Of a DNA stretch of 64,000 nt, positions 42,295-51,472 are shown in pieces. The notes below the pieces were generated by a model. It was not told the origin of the DNA. It saw only the letters and a list, made by a program, of their open reading frames with translations, and ran no database searches. Origin of the DNA: Collinsella sp. (GTDB lineage: Bacteria; Actinomycetota; Coriobacteriia; Coriobacteriales; Coriobacteriaceae); contig DXLU01000039.1 in the NCBI GenBank assembly GCA_019414565.1, positions 1 through 64,000 of the forward strand, written 5' to 3'. A program made the translations under genes and the position numbers. The first letter of the stretch is position 1. The number at the start of each line of letters is the position of its first letter.

Positions 42295-43212
42295 TTAGTT
42301 GGACTCGCCCACCAGGGCGCGGCAGAAATCTTTGGCGTTAAACTCCTGCAGGTCATCGACCTGCTCGCCCACGCCGATGCGCAGGATCGGGAGCTTGAGC
42401 TTCTCGGCCACGGCCATGGCGATACCGCCCTTAGCCGTGCCGTCGAGCTTGGTCATGATAATACCGTCCAGGCCCAGCGCCTCGTTAAACTCGAGCGCCT
42501 GGTTCAGACCGTTCTGACCAGTGGCGGCATCGATCACAAGCACGACCGAAACCGGCATGGGGCCGGCGGCCATATTGGCGGCGCGCTTACGCGTCACGTT
42601 GACCACCTTGGCGAGCTCGCGCATGAGCTCGGGGCTCGTATGCAGACGACCGGCGGTGTCGATAAGCACCAGGTCGCTGCCGCGCCTGTCGGCCTCGTCG
42701 AGCACGTCGTAACAAACGCTCGCCGGGTCGGAGCCGCGGTCGCGCTTGATGACGGGAACACCGGCGCGCTGACCCCACACATCGAGCTGCTCGATGGCGG
42801 CGGCGCGGAAGGTGTCGGCCGAACCGATCACCACGTTCTTGCCGCGGGCGGCCATGGCGCTCGCAATCTTGCCGACCGTGGTGGTCTTGCCGGCACCGTT
42901 AATACCGACAAACAGTACGCAGCTCGGCGTATCGGAAAACGGATCGCGCTCGGCGGGCACAAAATGCTGCTCGAGCTGCTCAGCCAGGGCACGACGGAGC
43001 TGCGGGGCGGTCTTGAGGTTCTTCTTGGCGGCCGTCTCGCGCAGGTCATCGGAGACCTGAATGGCGACCTCGGCACCCATGTCACCCATAACGAGGGTGT
43101 CCTCAAGGTCCTCCCAAAAGTCCTCGTCGACCTCGCCGCCAAAGTAGAAGACCTCGTTGAGCGCCTCGCGGCTGCGCTCAAGTCCACGCGAGAGAGCGTC
43201 AAAGAATCCCAT
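42295..43212 (-). CDS. ftsY: SRP receptor FtsY
   Basis: A 305-residue SRP-GTPase receptor. An NG core is present with GINGAGKTTTVGKIA, DTFRAAAIEQL, IDTAGRLH and MTKLDGTAKGG. The acidic A domain of longer FtsY proteins is missing, so membrane contact would rely on the N-terminal amphipathic segment (GFFDALSRGLERSREAL). It overlaps the smc stop as TAATG. Confidence 0.96.
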   Translation of the reverse strand: MGFFDALSRGLERSREALNEVFYFGGEVDEDFWEDLEDTLVMGDMGAEVAIQVSDDLRETAAKKNLKTAPQLRRALAEQLEQHFVPAERDPFSDTPSCVLFVGINGAGKTTTVGKIASAMAARGKNVVIGSADTFRAAAIEQLDVWGQRAGVPVIKRDRGSDPASVCYDVLDEADRRGSDLVLIDTAGRLHTSPELMRELAKVVNVTRKRAANMAAGPMPVSVVLVIDAATGQNGLNQALEFNEALGLDGIIMTKLDGTAKGGIAMAVAEKLKLPILRIGVGEQVDDLQEFNAKDFCRALVGESN

Positions 43213-46200
43213 TATGCATTCACGACCTTTCCGGTTTCGCGATCGAGTTTTTGCGAGACGACGCGACTGACGCCGTCGGCTTGCATCGAGACGCCATAGA
43301 GAACGTCAGCGTCCTCCATAGTACGGCGCTGATGCGAAATGACCAAGAGCTGCGTATCGGAACGCAGCACATCGAGGGCGCCGATGAGCTTGGACAGGTT
43401 GGCGTCATCAAGCGCCGCCTCGACCTCGTCCAGCACATAGAACGGCACCGTGCGCGTGCGGTACACGGCAAAGAGCAGGGCAAGCGCCGTCAGACTCTTC
43501 TCGCCGCCCGACATGAGCATCATCTTGGTGATGCGCTTGCCGCGCGGCTGCGCCACAACCTCAATGCCCGTCTCGGCCGGATGCTCGGGATCGGTCATCT
43601 CAAGGTGAGCCTGACCGCCCGGGAAGAGCATGGCGAAGATCTCGCGGAAGTTCGCGTCGACCTTCTCAAACGTCACCAGGAACGCCTTGCGCATCTTGCG
43701 GTCGATCGCCACGGTGATCTTGGTGAGCGCCTTGCGCGCGCTCTCCAGATCGGCAAGTTGCTCCTCGATATAGTCAGCGCGGCGCTTGAGCTGCTCGTAC
43801 TCCTCCATGGCAACCTGGTTCACGGGACCTAAGTTGTTGATCTGGCGCACAAGCTGGTTGAGCTCGCGCTCGGCGGCATCGCGGTCCGTGGGCGCGGGAA
43901 GCATGAGCGCTTCCTCGAGTACCGTGGTGCCATCGGCGGTAATGGCCTTAATGGCGGCCTCTACCTGCACCTCGAGCTTGCCACGCGCGACTTTAAACTC
44001 GTTTTGCGTGGCGGTGGCGGTATCAACCCGCTCCTTAGCGCGGGCAACCTCTGCCTTGGCATCCTCGATGGTCTTCTTGAGTGAAGCGGAGTCCGCCTCT
44101 TCCAGAGAGGCCTGGTCACGCAGGCGAGCTGCCCAATCCGACGCGCGTTCCAACAGGGCAGAATAGCGTTCGTGCATGGGGTCGACGCGCAGGCGCAGCA
44201 GCTCGAGCGAGCGCGAAGCCTGGCGTGTTCCGCGGATACGACGGTCGATGCCCTCAAGACGATGCTCCAGGTCGGGCACGCGGCCCTTCAGCGAACGCAG
44301 GCGCTCGCTCGTCTGAGCTAGGCGAACCTTGGCGTCGGCGAGCTTGCCAGCAGCCTCGGAATCGTCACGACGAACACGGTCAAGTTCATCGTTGGCCTCG
44401 GCAATCCGTAAGCCCAGATCGCTTGCCTGCGCACGGGCCTCGTCACGCGAACGGGTGAGCTCGTCCACGCGTGGACGAGCGGCACGAACGGCCTCTGTGG
44501 CCTGCTCACGGCGCTTGGAAATGCGCACGCGCTCGACCTCTGCGTTGTTGGCGCTTTGCTCCAGACGGCCGATCTCGGACAACAGGGAGCGGCGCTCGCC
44601 CTCAAGGCGGGCAATCTCGCCGGCGGCATCGCCCTCGGCGGCACGCGCTTCCTCAACGGCCGCATTGGCCTCGACGACCTGATCAGAAACATGCTCAAAC
44701 ACGGCAGCCAGATCGGGCTCCAGGCCCTCAAGCTCACGAATGCGGCGCTTGCGCTCCAAGGCACCCGAAGCCTCGCCGGCATCGAGGCCCACGCGCACCA
44801 GGCCGCCGCAGGCGACGCGGGCGCCATCAGGGGTCACATAGGTCACGCCATCCACAACCGGCGCCGCCAACGCGGCAGCCAAGTCATCGACCACGTAATA
44901 GCCGCCGAGCAGAGCCTCGACAACAGGACCGTAGCCCGCACGAACGGACAGGCGATCAACCAGACGGGTACCGAAAGCACCCTCGGCGGCCGCAGAACCG
45001 CTCACGCCGCGCGCCACCAGCAGCGCCACACCCGAGGCATTCTTCTGGTCCAGGGCCGCACGACCGGCACGCTCAAGCGCGGACGTATCGTCGAACAGCA
45101 GCGCATCGATATCGCCGGCAAGCAGCTGCTCGACCAGGCCCTCAAGCTCGCGCGGGGCCTCGAGCACGTCGCCCAGACGGCCTGAGACATCATCGCCCAG
45201 CGCGCCCACCAGACGGCTTACGAGCGGCGAGCTGTCGGCCATGCGGGCATCGAGCTTCTTTTGGCTGGCAAGCTCCGAGCGCACCTCGGACAGCTTGTTA
45301 CGCGCCTCGCTCTCACGGGCACGCAGGTCCTTCAGAGCCGCGCGTGCCGTCTCGGTGGCTTCACGCGCATCGACCTGAGCCTGGCGCGCTTCCTCAAGAG
45401 CGCCCTCAAGCTCCTCGGCGCGGTCGCGACGGCTCTCGAGCGAAGCCGTGACCTCCTCGAGCTGTTCATCGATCTGCTCCAGGCGCGAGGCGTACATGTT
45501 GTCCTCGACCTCGGCATTGCTCAAGGAATCCTTCACCTTAGCGAGCTCGAGCGCGGCGTTATCGGCCACGTGCTGCACATCGCGTTGCTCACGCGTAAGC
45601 TGCGAAATCTGATTGTCGAGCGCCACGCGGCGCTCGTGGAGCTCGGCGGCGGCAGGACCAGCGGCGTCAACGTCCTCCTGGGCCTGCATGTGCGCACCGG
45701 TCACTTCCTCAAGCTGCGCACGCGCGTCCTCGAGCTCCTCGACCACGCGACGACGCTGATGCTCGGAGCTCGAAATCTGGCCGCGCATGTCGGACAGGCG
45801 CGACACCATGTTGTGGCCCTTTTCCTCGAGCAGGCGCATATCGGAGTTAATGCGACCGACCACGTCTTGCATATGGCGGCGCTGCTCGCCTAGGTCGCCC
45901 ACAAACAGGCCCTTTTCCTCGAGCATGACCTGAAGCTTCTCGAGCTCGCGCTCCTTTTCGCCCAAGCGGTACTGCGCAAGCTCAAGCTCGGCCGCGCCCT
46001 CTTTGGAGCGGCTCTCCAGGTCGTTCCACTGCGACTGCAGCGAACGCAGCTCGTCAACGGCCAGCATCTGCGTAAGCTCGTTCGCGCGCGAGGACAGCTC
46101 TTTGTACTTGCGCGCGCGATCGACCTGACGCTCCAGCGGTCGCAGCTGACGGGCGATTTCCTTATTGATGTCGCGGGCACGCGTCAGGTGCTCGTCCATC

Positions 46201-46748
46201 GACTTAATCTTTTTGAGCGCACGCTCCTTGCGGCGCTTGTGCTTGGAGATGCCGGCGGCCTCCTCGATGAGGGCACGGCGCTCCTCGGGGCGACTCTGCA
46301 AAATGGCGTCGAGCTTGCCCTGGCTGATGATGGAATGCGTATCCTTGCCCAGACCCGAATCGTGCAGGATGTCCTGAATGTCCATCAGGCGGCAGGGACT
46401 CGAGTTGATGAGGTACTCGCTTTCGCCCGAGCGATACATGCGACGGGTGATGGCGACTTCGTCAAAGTCGACGGGCAGCATATGGTCCGAGTTATCGAGC
46501 ACCAGCGTGACCTCGGCGACACCCACCGGCTTGCGAGCCGACGAGCCCGAGAAGATGACATCCTCCATGGCCTGGCCGCGCAGCTGCTTGGCGCTCTGCT
46601 CGCCCAGAACCCACAGGATAGAGTCGGAGATGTTCGATTTTCCCGAGCCGTTGGGACCGACGATGACGGTCAGGCCCGGCTCAAACGTCATATGGGCACG
46701 GTCGGCAAACGACTTAAACCCTTTGAGCGTGAGGGACTTGAGATACAC
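43212..46748 (-). CDS. smc: Chromosome segregation protein SMC
   Basis: A 1178-residue condensin ATPase. Walker A GPNGSGKSNISDSI lies near residue 32. Two long coiled-coil arms flank a hinge near residues 510-660 (GRLGDVLEAPRELEGLVEQ). The C-terminal head has LMSGGEKSLTALALLFA and Walker B FYVLDEVEAALDDAN. Start codon GTG 46748 is preceded by GAGGAA. The order rnc-smc-ftsY-ffh is conserved in many Gram-positive bacteria. scpA and scpB are not in the window. Confidence 0.97.
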   Translation of the reverse strand: MYLKSLTLKGFKSFADRAHMTFEPGLTVIVGPNGSGKSNISDSILWVLGEQSAKQLRGQAMEDVIFSGSSARKPVGVAEVTLVLDNSDHMLPVDFDEVAITRRMYRSGESEYLINSSPCRLMDIQDILHDSGLGKDTHSIISQGKLDAILQSRPEERRALIEEAAGISKHKRRKERALKKIKSMDEHLTRARDINKEIARQLRPLERQVDRARKYKELSSRANELTQMLAVDELRSLQSQWNDLESRSKEGAAELELAQYRLGEKERELEKLQVMLEEKGLFVGDLGEQRRHMQDVVGRINSDMRLLEEKGHNMVSRLSDMRGQISSSEHQRRRVVEELEDARAQLEEVTGAHMQAQEDVDAAGPAAAELHERRVALDNQISQLTREQRDVQHVADNAALELAKVKDSLSNAEVEDNMYASRLEQIDEQLEEVTASLESRRDRAEELEGALEEARQAQVDAREATETARAALKDLRARESEARNKLSEVRSELASQKKLDARMADSSPLVSRLVGALGDDVSGRLGDVLEAPRELEGLVEQLLAGDIDALLFDDTSALERAGRAALDQKNASGVALLVARGVSGSAAAEGAFGTRLVDRLSVRAGYGPVVEALLGGYYVVDDLAAALAAPVVDGVTYVTPDGARVACGGLVRVGLDAGEASGALERKRRIRELEGLEPDLAAVFEHVSDQVVEANAAVEEARAAEGDAAGEIARLEGERRSLLSEIGRLEQSANNAEVERVRISKRREQATEAVRAARPRVDELTRSRDEARAQASDLGLRIAEANDELDRVRRDDSEAAGKLADAKVRLAQTSERLRSLKGRVPDLEHRLEGIDRRIRGTRQASRSLELLRLRVDPMHERYSALLERASDWAARLRDQASLEEADSASLKKTIEDAKAEVARAKERVDTATATQNEFKVARGKLEVQVEAAIKAITADGTTVLEEALMLPAPTDRDAAERELNQLVRQINNLGPVNQVAMEEYEQLKRRADYIEEQLADLESARKALTKITVAIDRKMRKAFLVTFEKVDANFREIFAMLFPGGQAHLEMTDPEHPAETGIEVVAQPRGKRITKMMLMSGGEKSLTALALLFAVYRTRTVPFYVLDEVEAALDDANLSKLIGALDVLRSDTQLLVISHQRRTMEDADVLYGVSMQADGVSRVVSQKLDRETGKVVNA

Positions 46749-46758
46749 GGTTCCTCGC

Positions 46759-47484
46759 TTAAACAGGCTTCTTGTTGAGAATCACGCCGTTGGTGGTGTA
46801 GCCCATGCGATCAAGAGCCTCGAGTGCAGCGGCTCCCTCGGCTTCCTTCTTTGAGGAGCCGGAGCCGCGACCCTGACGAATACCATCGATCAACACCACG
46901 GCGGTAAAGGTGGGCGCATGCGCCGGGCCCTCGGAGCCAACGAGCTTATACGCCGGGGGTTCGTGACCGTCGGCTTGCACGCACTCCTGCAAGAACGATT
47001 TGGGGTTCGCGGGGTGCTCGGCACGCTCGGAAGCCAAATGCGGCTTAAGCGTGCGGTGAATAAACTCCGCTGCGGCATCCCAGCCGGCATCCAGGTACAG
47101 TGCGCCCACGAGCGACTCGTAGACGTTCTCGAGCGCCGAATGCAGGCCGCGCGCACCGGTACCGGTCTCGGAGGCACCAAAGATGATGATGTCGTCGATT
47201 CCCAGCTCGTGAGAAACCTCGGACAGCGTAGCGCCCGAGACAAGCGACACCTTCAGGCGTGTGAGCTTGCCCTCGTCAAACTCCGGATAGGACTCAAACA
47301 GGGAGCGTGCGACCACGGCGCCCAAAATGGAATCGCCCAAGAACTCAAGGCGCTCATAGCTTGCCGAGACTGGCTGGCCTTCGACGGCCGAAGGATGCGT
47401 AAGGGCCGCGCGCAGGAGCACCTTGTCATTGAACTCGTGGCCCAGAATCTCCTGGGCGCGCGTAAGTCGTTCGGATAAAGCCAA
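46759..47484 (-). CDS. rnc: Ribonuclease III
   Basis: A 241-residue double-strand-specific RNase for rRNA and mRNA processing. The catalytic domain contains ERLEFLGDSILG (signature) and ENVYESLVGALYLDAGW. A C-terminal double-stranded RNA-binding domain has PKSFLQECVQADGHEPP and GSGSSKKEAEGAAALEAL. The start is TTG 47484, supported by AGGGAGG 8 nt upstream; no ATG fits the family N-terminus. Confidence 0.95.
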   Translation of the reverse strand: MALSERLTRAQEILGHEFNDKVLLRAALTHPSAVEGQPVSASYERLEFLGDSILGAVVARSLFESYPEFDEGKLTRLKVSLVSGATLSEVSHELGIDDIIIFGASETGTGARGLHSALENVYESLVGALYLDAGWDAAAEFIHRTLKPHLASERAEHPANPKSFLQECVQADGHEPPAYKLVGSEGPAHAPTFTAVVLIDGIRQGRGSGSSKKEAEGAAALEALDRMGYTTNGVILNKKPV

Positions 47485-47487
47485 GAC

Positions 47488-47730
47488 CTAAGCCTCCCTG
47501 GCGTTTTCGATCGCGTCGACGGCGTCGGCGACAGAGTTGAGCGAGAGCAGGGTCTCGTCATCGATCTCGAGATTGAACTCGTCCTCGATAGCCGTAACCA
47601 GTTGCAGGCGCTCGAGCGAGTTGGCATCGAGGTCGTCAAAGGTGGTCTCATCGCTAATTTCGGCAACATCGACGCCCAGAACGTCAGCAGCGACCTCGGC
47701 GATCTTGTCGAAGATTTCGGAGCGGTCCAT
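47488..47730 (-). CDS. acpP: Acyl carrier protein
   Basis: An 80-residue acidic four-helix carrier for fatty-acid synthesis. The phosphopantetheine attachment motif is DANSLERLQL, with Asn where most ACPs have Asp (DSL); the Ser is retained. The sequence starts MDRSEIFDKIAEVAADVLG and AGAGGA precedes ATG 47730. Position between plsX and rnc is the standard one. Confidence 0.93.
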   Translation of the reverse strand: MDRSEIFDKIAEVAADVLGVDVAEISDETTFDDLDANSLERLQLVTAIEDEFNLEIDDETLLSLNSVADAVDAIENAREA

Positions 47731-47854
47731 AGCGCTTCCTCTCATAGTGCATGAATACCAAAAGATTGGCACCGCGCAGACGGCACCAAAACACGGTTTT
47801 GATTCTACCCCACGACGTGCGCCGCGAGGCACATAACAACGCCCTAACTCGCTC

Positions 47855-48874
47855 TTATAAAACGATACCGTCCATAGAGTTGGCGACATTCTCGACCAGC
47901 CCCGCGCGCACGGCTTCGGCCGCCGCGAGCGTACCGTTTTTAACAGCCTCGACCGAGGTGGCACCGTGACCGATCAGGACTACGCCACGCAGGCCCAAAA
48001 GAATCGCGCCGCCCTTGGCATCACCAGAGAGCTTGGTCTTAATCTCGCGCATCTGCTTTTTGATGAGCAGCGCGGCGATCTTGGTGCCGAGCGAGGCCAT
48101 AAAGGCACCCTTGAGTTCCTGAAGCAAAAACTTGGCAGCGCCCTCGGTGGCCTTGAGCGCAATATTGCCCGACATGCCGTCGGCGACCACGACGTCAAAA
48201 TTGCCCGACGTAAGATCGGTGCCTTCGCAGTTACCCACAAAGCCGGGAACGGCGGCTTTCATGGCAGGGAAGCAGGCCTTGGTAAAGTTGGAACCCTTCT
48301 CATCCTCGGTGCCATTGGCAAGCAGGCCCACGCGAGGATGCTCGATGCCCAGGACAACGCGGGCATAGGCGCTACCCATCTGGGCAAAACGCACCATGTC
48401 GTCTACCTCGACATCGGGGTTGGCACCCATGTCGCACAGCACCGTCAGGCCGCCGGCACGATTGGGCAGCGCATTGGTCAAACAGGGGCGCACCGGCTGC
48501 TTCTTGCCTTCGGCCATATATCTAAACGGTGTGACGTAGGCGGTCGCGGCAGCGGTCATGGCGCCGGTGGAGCCGGCGGAGAAAAACGCGTCCGCGTTGC
48601 CCTTTTTGATGGCGCGGCAGGCAAGCACGATCGAGGACTTGCGCTTGGTCATCACGGCGCGAATGGGATCGTCATCCATGGCGATAATGTCAGGGGCTTC
48701 CAGAGCCTCCACACGTGCATGGGCCGCGGCAAAGGGATTGACGATTTCGGCGGGACCGACTGCCAGGACCTCGATATCGGGATCGGCGGCAAGTGCAGCC
48801 TCGATACCATCGAGAACAACCTGAGGTTTCTCGTCTCCGCCCACAACGTCTACACAAACGCGAACGTTACTCAT
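47855..48874 (-). CDS. plsX: Phosphate acyltransferase PlsX
   Basis: A 339-residue enzyme making acyl-phosphate from acyl-ACP, the first step of phospholipid assembly. It shows VRVCVDVVGGDEKPQVVLDG at the start, the conserved FFSAGSTGAMTAAA near residue 95 and VVVADGMSGNIALKATEG near 235. I chose ATG 48874 because AAGGAG lies 7 nt upstream; ATG 48880 is too close to it. Confidence 0.95.
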   Translation of the reverse strand: MSNVRVCVDVVGGDEKPQVVLDGIEAALAADPDIEVLAVGPAEIVNPFAAAHARVEALEAPDIIAMDDDPIRAVMTKRKSSIVLACRAIKKGNADAFFSAGSTGAMTAAATAYVTPFRYMAEGKKQPVRPCLTNALPNRAGGLTVLCDMGANPDVEVDDMVRFAQMGSAYARVVLGIEHPRVGLLANGTEDEKGSNFTKACFPAMKAAVPGFVGNCEGTDLTSGNFDVVVADGMSGNIALKATEGAAKFLLQELKGAFMASLGTKIAALLIKKQMREIKTKLSGDAKGGAILLGLRGVVLIGHGATSVEAVKNGTLAAAEAVRAGLVENVANSMDGIVL

Positions 48875-48961
48875 ATACATACTCCTTATACAAAAATGGC
48901 CGACTCATTGAGCCGGCCATTGTGGTTCCATTTGGAACGGCATCGCATCCAGAGTATACCG

Positions 48962-49141
48962 TTACTCGGTAACGATAACCTCGCGGTCCTTGTAGAAACC
49001 GCAGCTGGGGCACACGTGGTGCGGAAGCTTGACAGCGCCGCAACGGGGGCACGTGGACTGAGCCGCAGCCGAGATCTTCATGTTGGCGGAACGACGGGTG
49101 TGAGTGCGGATACGACCCTGCTTTTGTTTAGGTACGGGCAT
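48962..49141 (-). CDS. rpmF: 50S ribosomal protein L32
   Basis: A 59-residue protein read directly from the sequence: it begins MPVPKQKQGRIRTHTRRSAN and has a zinc ribbon CPRCGAVKLPHHVCPSCGFY. This is the cysteine-containing L32 form. It lies between yceD and plsX, the usual place. Confidence 0.95.
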   Translation of the reverse strand: MPVPKQKQGRIRTHTRRSANMKISAAAQSTCPRCGAVKLPHHVCPSCGFYKDREVIVTE

Positions 49142-49205
49142 AGTGACCTTCCTTATGAACTATCCAGTGTGGCGATTACGCGCAAGTAGCAATACTACCA
49201 CAGTT

Positions 49206-49760
49206 TTACTCATCGAGCTTGAGATTCTTCAATGCTGCAAATGGATTTTCCGTGGCAGCGGCCCATTCTGCCTCTGCCTGGGCGGCGCAATCGCATTGCT
49301 CGACGTTGAGATTGCAACCGCAAGTGGGGCACAGGCCGCGGCAATCGGGCTTGCACAGAACGACAAACGGCGTGTCCATGACGACCGCGTCATTGATGGG
49401 CTCACCCAGATCGACGATGCGTTCCTCACCCAGGAGCTCGTAGCCGTCCTCGTAGGCCTCGGGATCCTCGGGCTCCTCAAAGAGGTAGAACTCCTCGATC
49501 TCGCCGGCGATATCAAACGAAGCGGGCTCCAGGCAACGGTCGCACTCGCCGGTGGCGTGCGCGCGGACCATACCCGTGAGCAAGACACCGGTACCGGCAT
49601 TGGTAAAGACAACGTCGTAGTCGATGCCGTCCTGAAGCTGGTACTCCTTCTCGCCCACCGTGTAGGTGGCGACATCGACCTTACCGGTCAGCGGATACGA
49701 ATCTCCAGGAAACTCGAGCTGCTCAGATAGATCGACGGTAACGCTCGGGAACTCAGCCAT
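49206..49760 (-). CDS. yceD: DUF177/YceD family protein
   Basis: A 184-residue protein of the YceD family, linked to rRNA accumulation in plants and bacteria. Two Cys pairs are present: GECDRCLEP near residue 77 and the C-terminal CKPDCRGLCPTCGCNLN, which probably bind zinc. Its ATG overlaps the preceding stop as TAATG. It precedes rpmF, as is standard for this family. Confidence 0.88.
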   Translation of the reverse strand: MAEFPSVTVDLSEQLEFPGDSYPLTGKVDVATYTVGEKEYQLQDGIDYDVVFTNAGTGVLLTGMVRAHATGECDRCLEPASFDIAGEIEEFYLFEEPEDPEAYEDGYELLGEERIVDLGEPINDAVVMDTPFVVLCKPDCRGLCPTCGCNLNVEQCDCAAQAEAEWAAATENPFAALKNLKLDE

Positions 49761-50257
49761 TACCACTGACCATTCTGTTGGGCAGCACCCTCGTTAAGCT
49801 GCTGACGGCAACGGGTAACGGTGCCGGTCAGGCTCTTGAGGTTCTCCTCCAGGTGCGTAAAGACCTGCTCTGCGTAGTCCTCGGCAGCATAACGCGTCTC
49901 GCGCTCGTACTGCTGGGCACGATCACGGATGTCGTCGGCCTGCTGCTGCGCTAAGCGGACGATCTCCTGCTCACCGGCAATGGTGAGGGCCTGCTGCTGA
50001 GCGTCGGCGATGATGGAATCGGCCTGGGCGGCGGCGGAAGCCATAAGCTCCTCGCGCTCCTTAAGGATACGGCGGGACTTCTGCCACTCCTCGGGATAGC
50101 TCATGCGGATCTCGTCGAGGATGTTGAAGAACACGTCGGCGTCGATGACCTTGAACTGAGCGTTCTTGCCGAAAGGCGGCTTGGCTTCCTCGATCAGCCC
50201 TTCGAGCTCATCGACCAAGCTGACGATCCTATCGCCAGGAAAATTCTCGCCCGGCAT
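49760..50257 (-). CDS. Coiled-coil protein, possibly DivIVA-like
   Basis: A 165-residue soluble protein dominated by a Gln/Ala/Glu-rich coiled coil (about residues 60-135; ASAAAQADSIIADAQQQAL). The N-terminal part has FKVIDADVFFNILDEIRMSYPEE, as seen in actinobacterial coaD-neighbour proteins often annotated as ATP synthase B-like or DivIVA-like. It has no membrane helix. AAGGAG lies 6 nt before ATG 50257. A cytoskeletal or division role is a guess from composition. Confidence 0.7.
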   Translation of the reverse strand: MPGENFPGDRIVSLVDELEGLIEEAKPPFGKNAQFKVIDADVFFNILDEIRMSYPEEWQKSRRILKEREELMASAAAQADSIIADAQQQALTIAGEQEIVRLAQQQADDIRDRAQQYERETRYAAEDYAEQVFTHLEENLKSLTGTVTRCRQQLNEGAAQQNGQW

Positions 50258-50325
50258 CCGGTCTCCTTTCATAGGTAACATATCATCGTGCTAGTTTACC
50301 ACATGCCACCAGGCAATAAAAAACG

Positions 50326-50823
50326 TCACGAAAAGCGATGTCTGAGCGCTTCGACCACGTTGGGCGGAACAAACGTCGATACATCGCTGCCGAGCGAGGC
50401 GATCTGGCGAACGACCGAGCTCGAGATATAGCCGTACTGCGGCGCACTCATGACAAAGATGGACTCCAGCTCGTTATCCAAGCGATAGTTGAGATCTGCC
50501 TGCTGTAGCTCGTACTCAAAGTCGGTCATGGCGCGCAGGCCCTTGACCACGGCCCCCGCCCCCTGCTCGCGAGCGAAGTCGACCAAGAGGCCGGTAAAGG
50601 GCAGGACCTCGACGCCGTCGATATCGCCGAGCGCCTCGCGGGCCAGCGCCACGCGCTCATCGAGCATAAACGTGGTGCCCACGCCGTTTTTACCCTGCGA
50701 CTCGGCAACAGCGACGATCACGCTGGGAAAGATGCGACGGGCGCGGCGGATCACATCGATATGGCCAAACGTGATGGGATCGAAGGTGCCCGGGACGATC
50801 ACGCGGTTGATGGTGTCACTCAT
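50326..50823 (-). CDS. coaD: Phosphopantetheine adenylyltransferase
   Basis: A 165-residue nucleotidyltransferase in CoA synthesis. The GTFDPITFGHIDVIRRA motif (TxGH) lies at residues 13-29; KGLRAMTDFEYE and SSSVVRQIASLG are further family markers. It overlaps rsmD by 8 nt. Confidence 0.96.
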   Translation of the reverse strand: MSDTINRVIVPGTFDPITFGHIDVIRRARRIFPSVIVAVAESQGKNGVGTTFMLDERVALAREALGDIDGVEVLPFTGLLVDFAREQGAGAVVKGLRAMTDFEYELQQADLNYRLDNELESIFVMSAPQYGYISSSVVRQIASLGSDVSTFVPPNVVEALRHRFS

Positions 50824-51472
50824 GGGCGTTCTCCTGAACCGTCATGGCATCGGTGTTGTGAGCATCGGTGCCGGCGCAATCTTCCTCACCATCGTCATCG
50901 CCGACCCAACGAAGCAGGTCGACCGAGGTAATGCCGTAGCGCTTCTCGCGCACGATCTCAAAGCCTGCCGGATGCGCGCCCGCATCGGCGGCGGCATGCT
51001 CAAACAGGGCATAAGCGCCAGGTGCAAGCAGACCCTGCTGAGCCAGGTTCTGCAGCAGTATCTCGACCGGCTCGGCACCAAAAGCATAGGGCGGGTCGAG
51101 CAGGACCAGATCAAAGGGGCCGCCCGGCACACGACCGCGCGAGGCGCTCGCCAGCATGTCGCCCGTTACCACGCGCCAACGCGCACGGTCACGACAGAGC
51201 GACTCGATATTCTTGGTAATGAGCCGCGCGGCATTCCGATCGATCTCGAACGTCGTGAGCGAGCGGGCGCCACGTGAGAGCATCTCTAACCCTAAGGCGC
51301 CGGAGCCGCCAAAGGCGTCCAGCACGCGGACCTCGTCCAGATCGAAGTCAAATGCCGACATGACCATAGATGCGCATGCCTCGCGCACACGATCGGTCGT
51401 GGGGCGGGTGACATCGCGACCACGGGGCTCCTCGATCTTACGACCGCGCCATTCGCCGCCGATGATTCTCAT
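50816..51472 (-). CDS. rsmD: 16S rRNA G966 N2-methyltransferase RsmD
   Basis: A 218-residue methyltransferase: MRIIGGEWRGRKIEEPRG at the start, VLDAFGGSGALGLEMLSRGA (SAM motif) and the catalytic LLDPPYAFGA. The tail beyond residue 190 is acidic and variable. It overlaps recG by 4 nt (ATGA) and coaD by 8 nt. Confidence 0.93.
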   Translation of the reverse strand: MRIIGGEWRGRKIEEPRGRDVTRPTTDRVREACASMVMSAFDFDLDEVRVLDAFGGSGALGLEMLSRGARSLTTFEIDRNAARLITKNIESLCRDRARWRVVTGDMLASASRGRVPGGPFDLVLLDPPYAFGAEPVEILLQNLAQQGLLAPGAYALFEHAAADAGAHPAGFEIVREKRYGITSVDLLRWVGDDDGEEDCAGTDAHNTDAMTVQENAHE

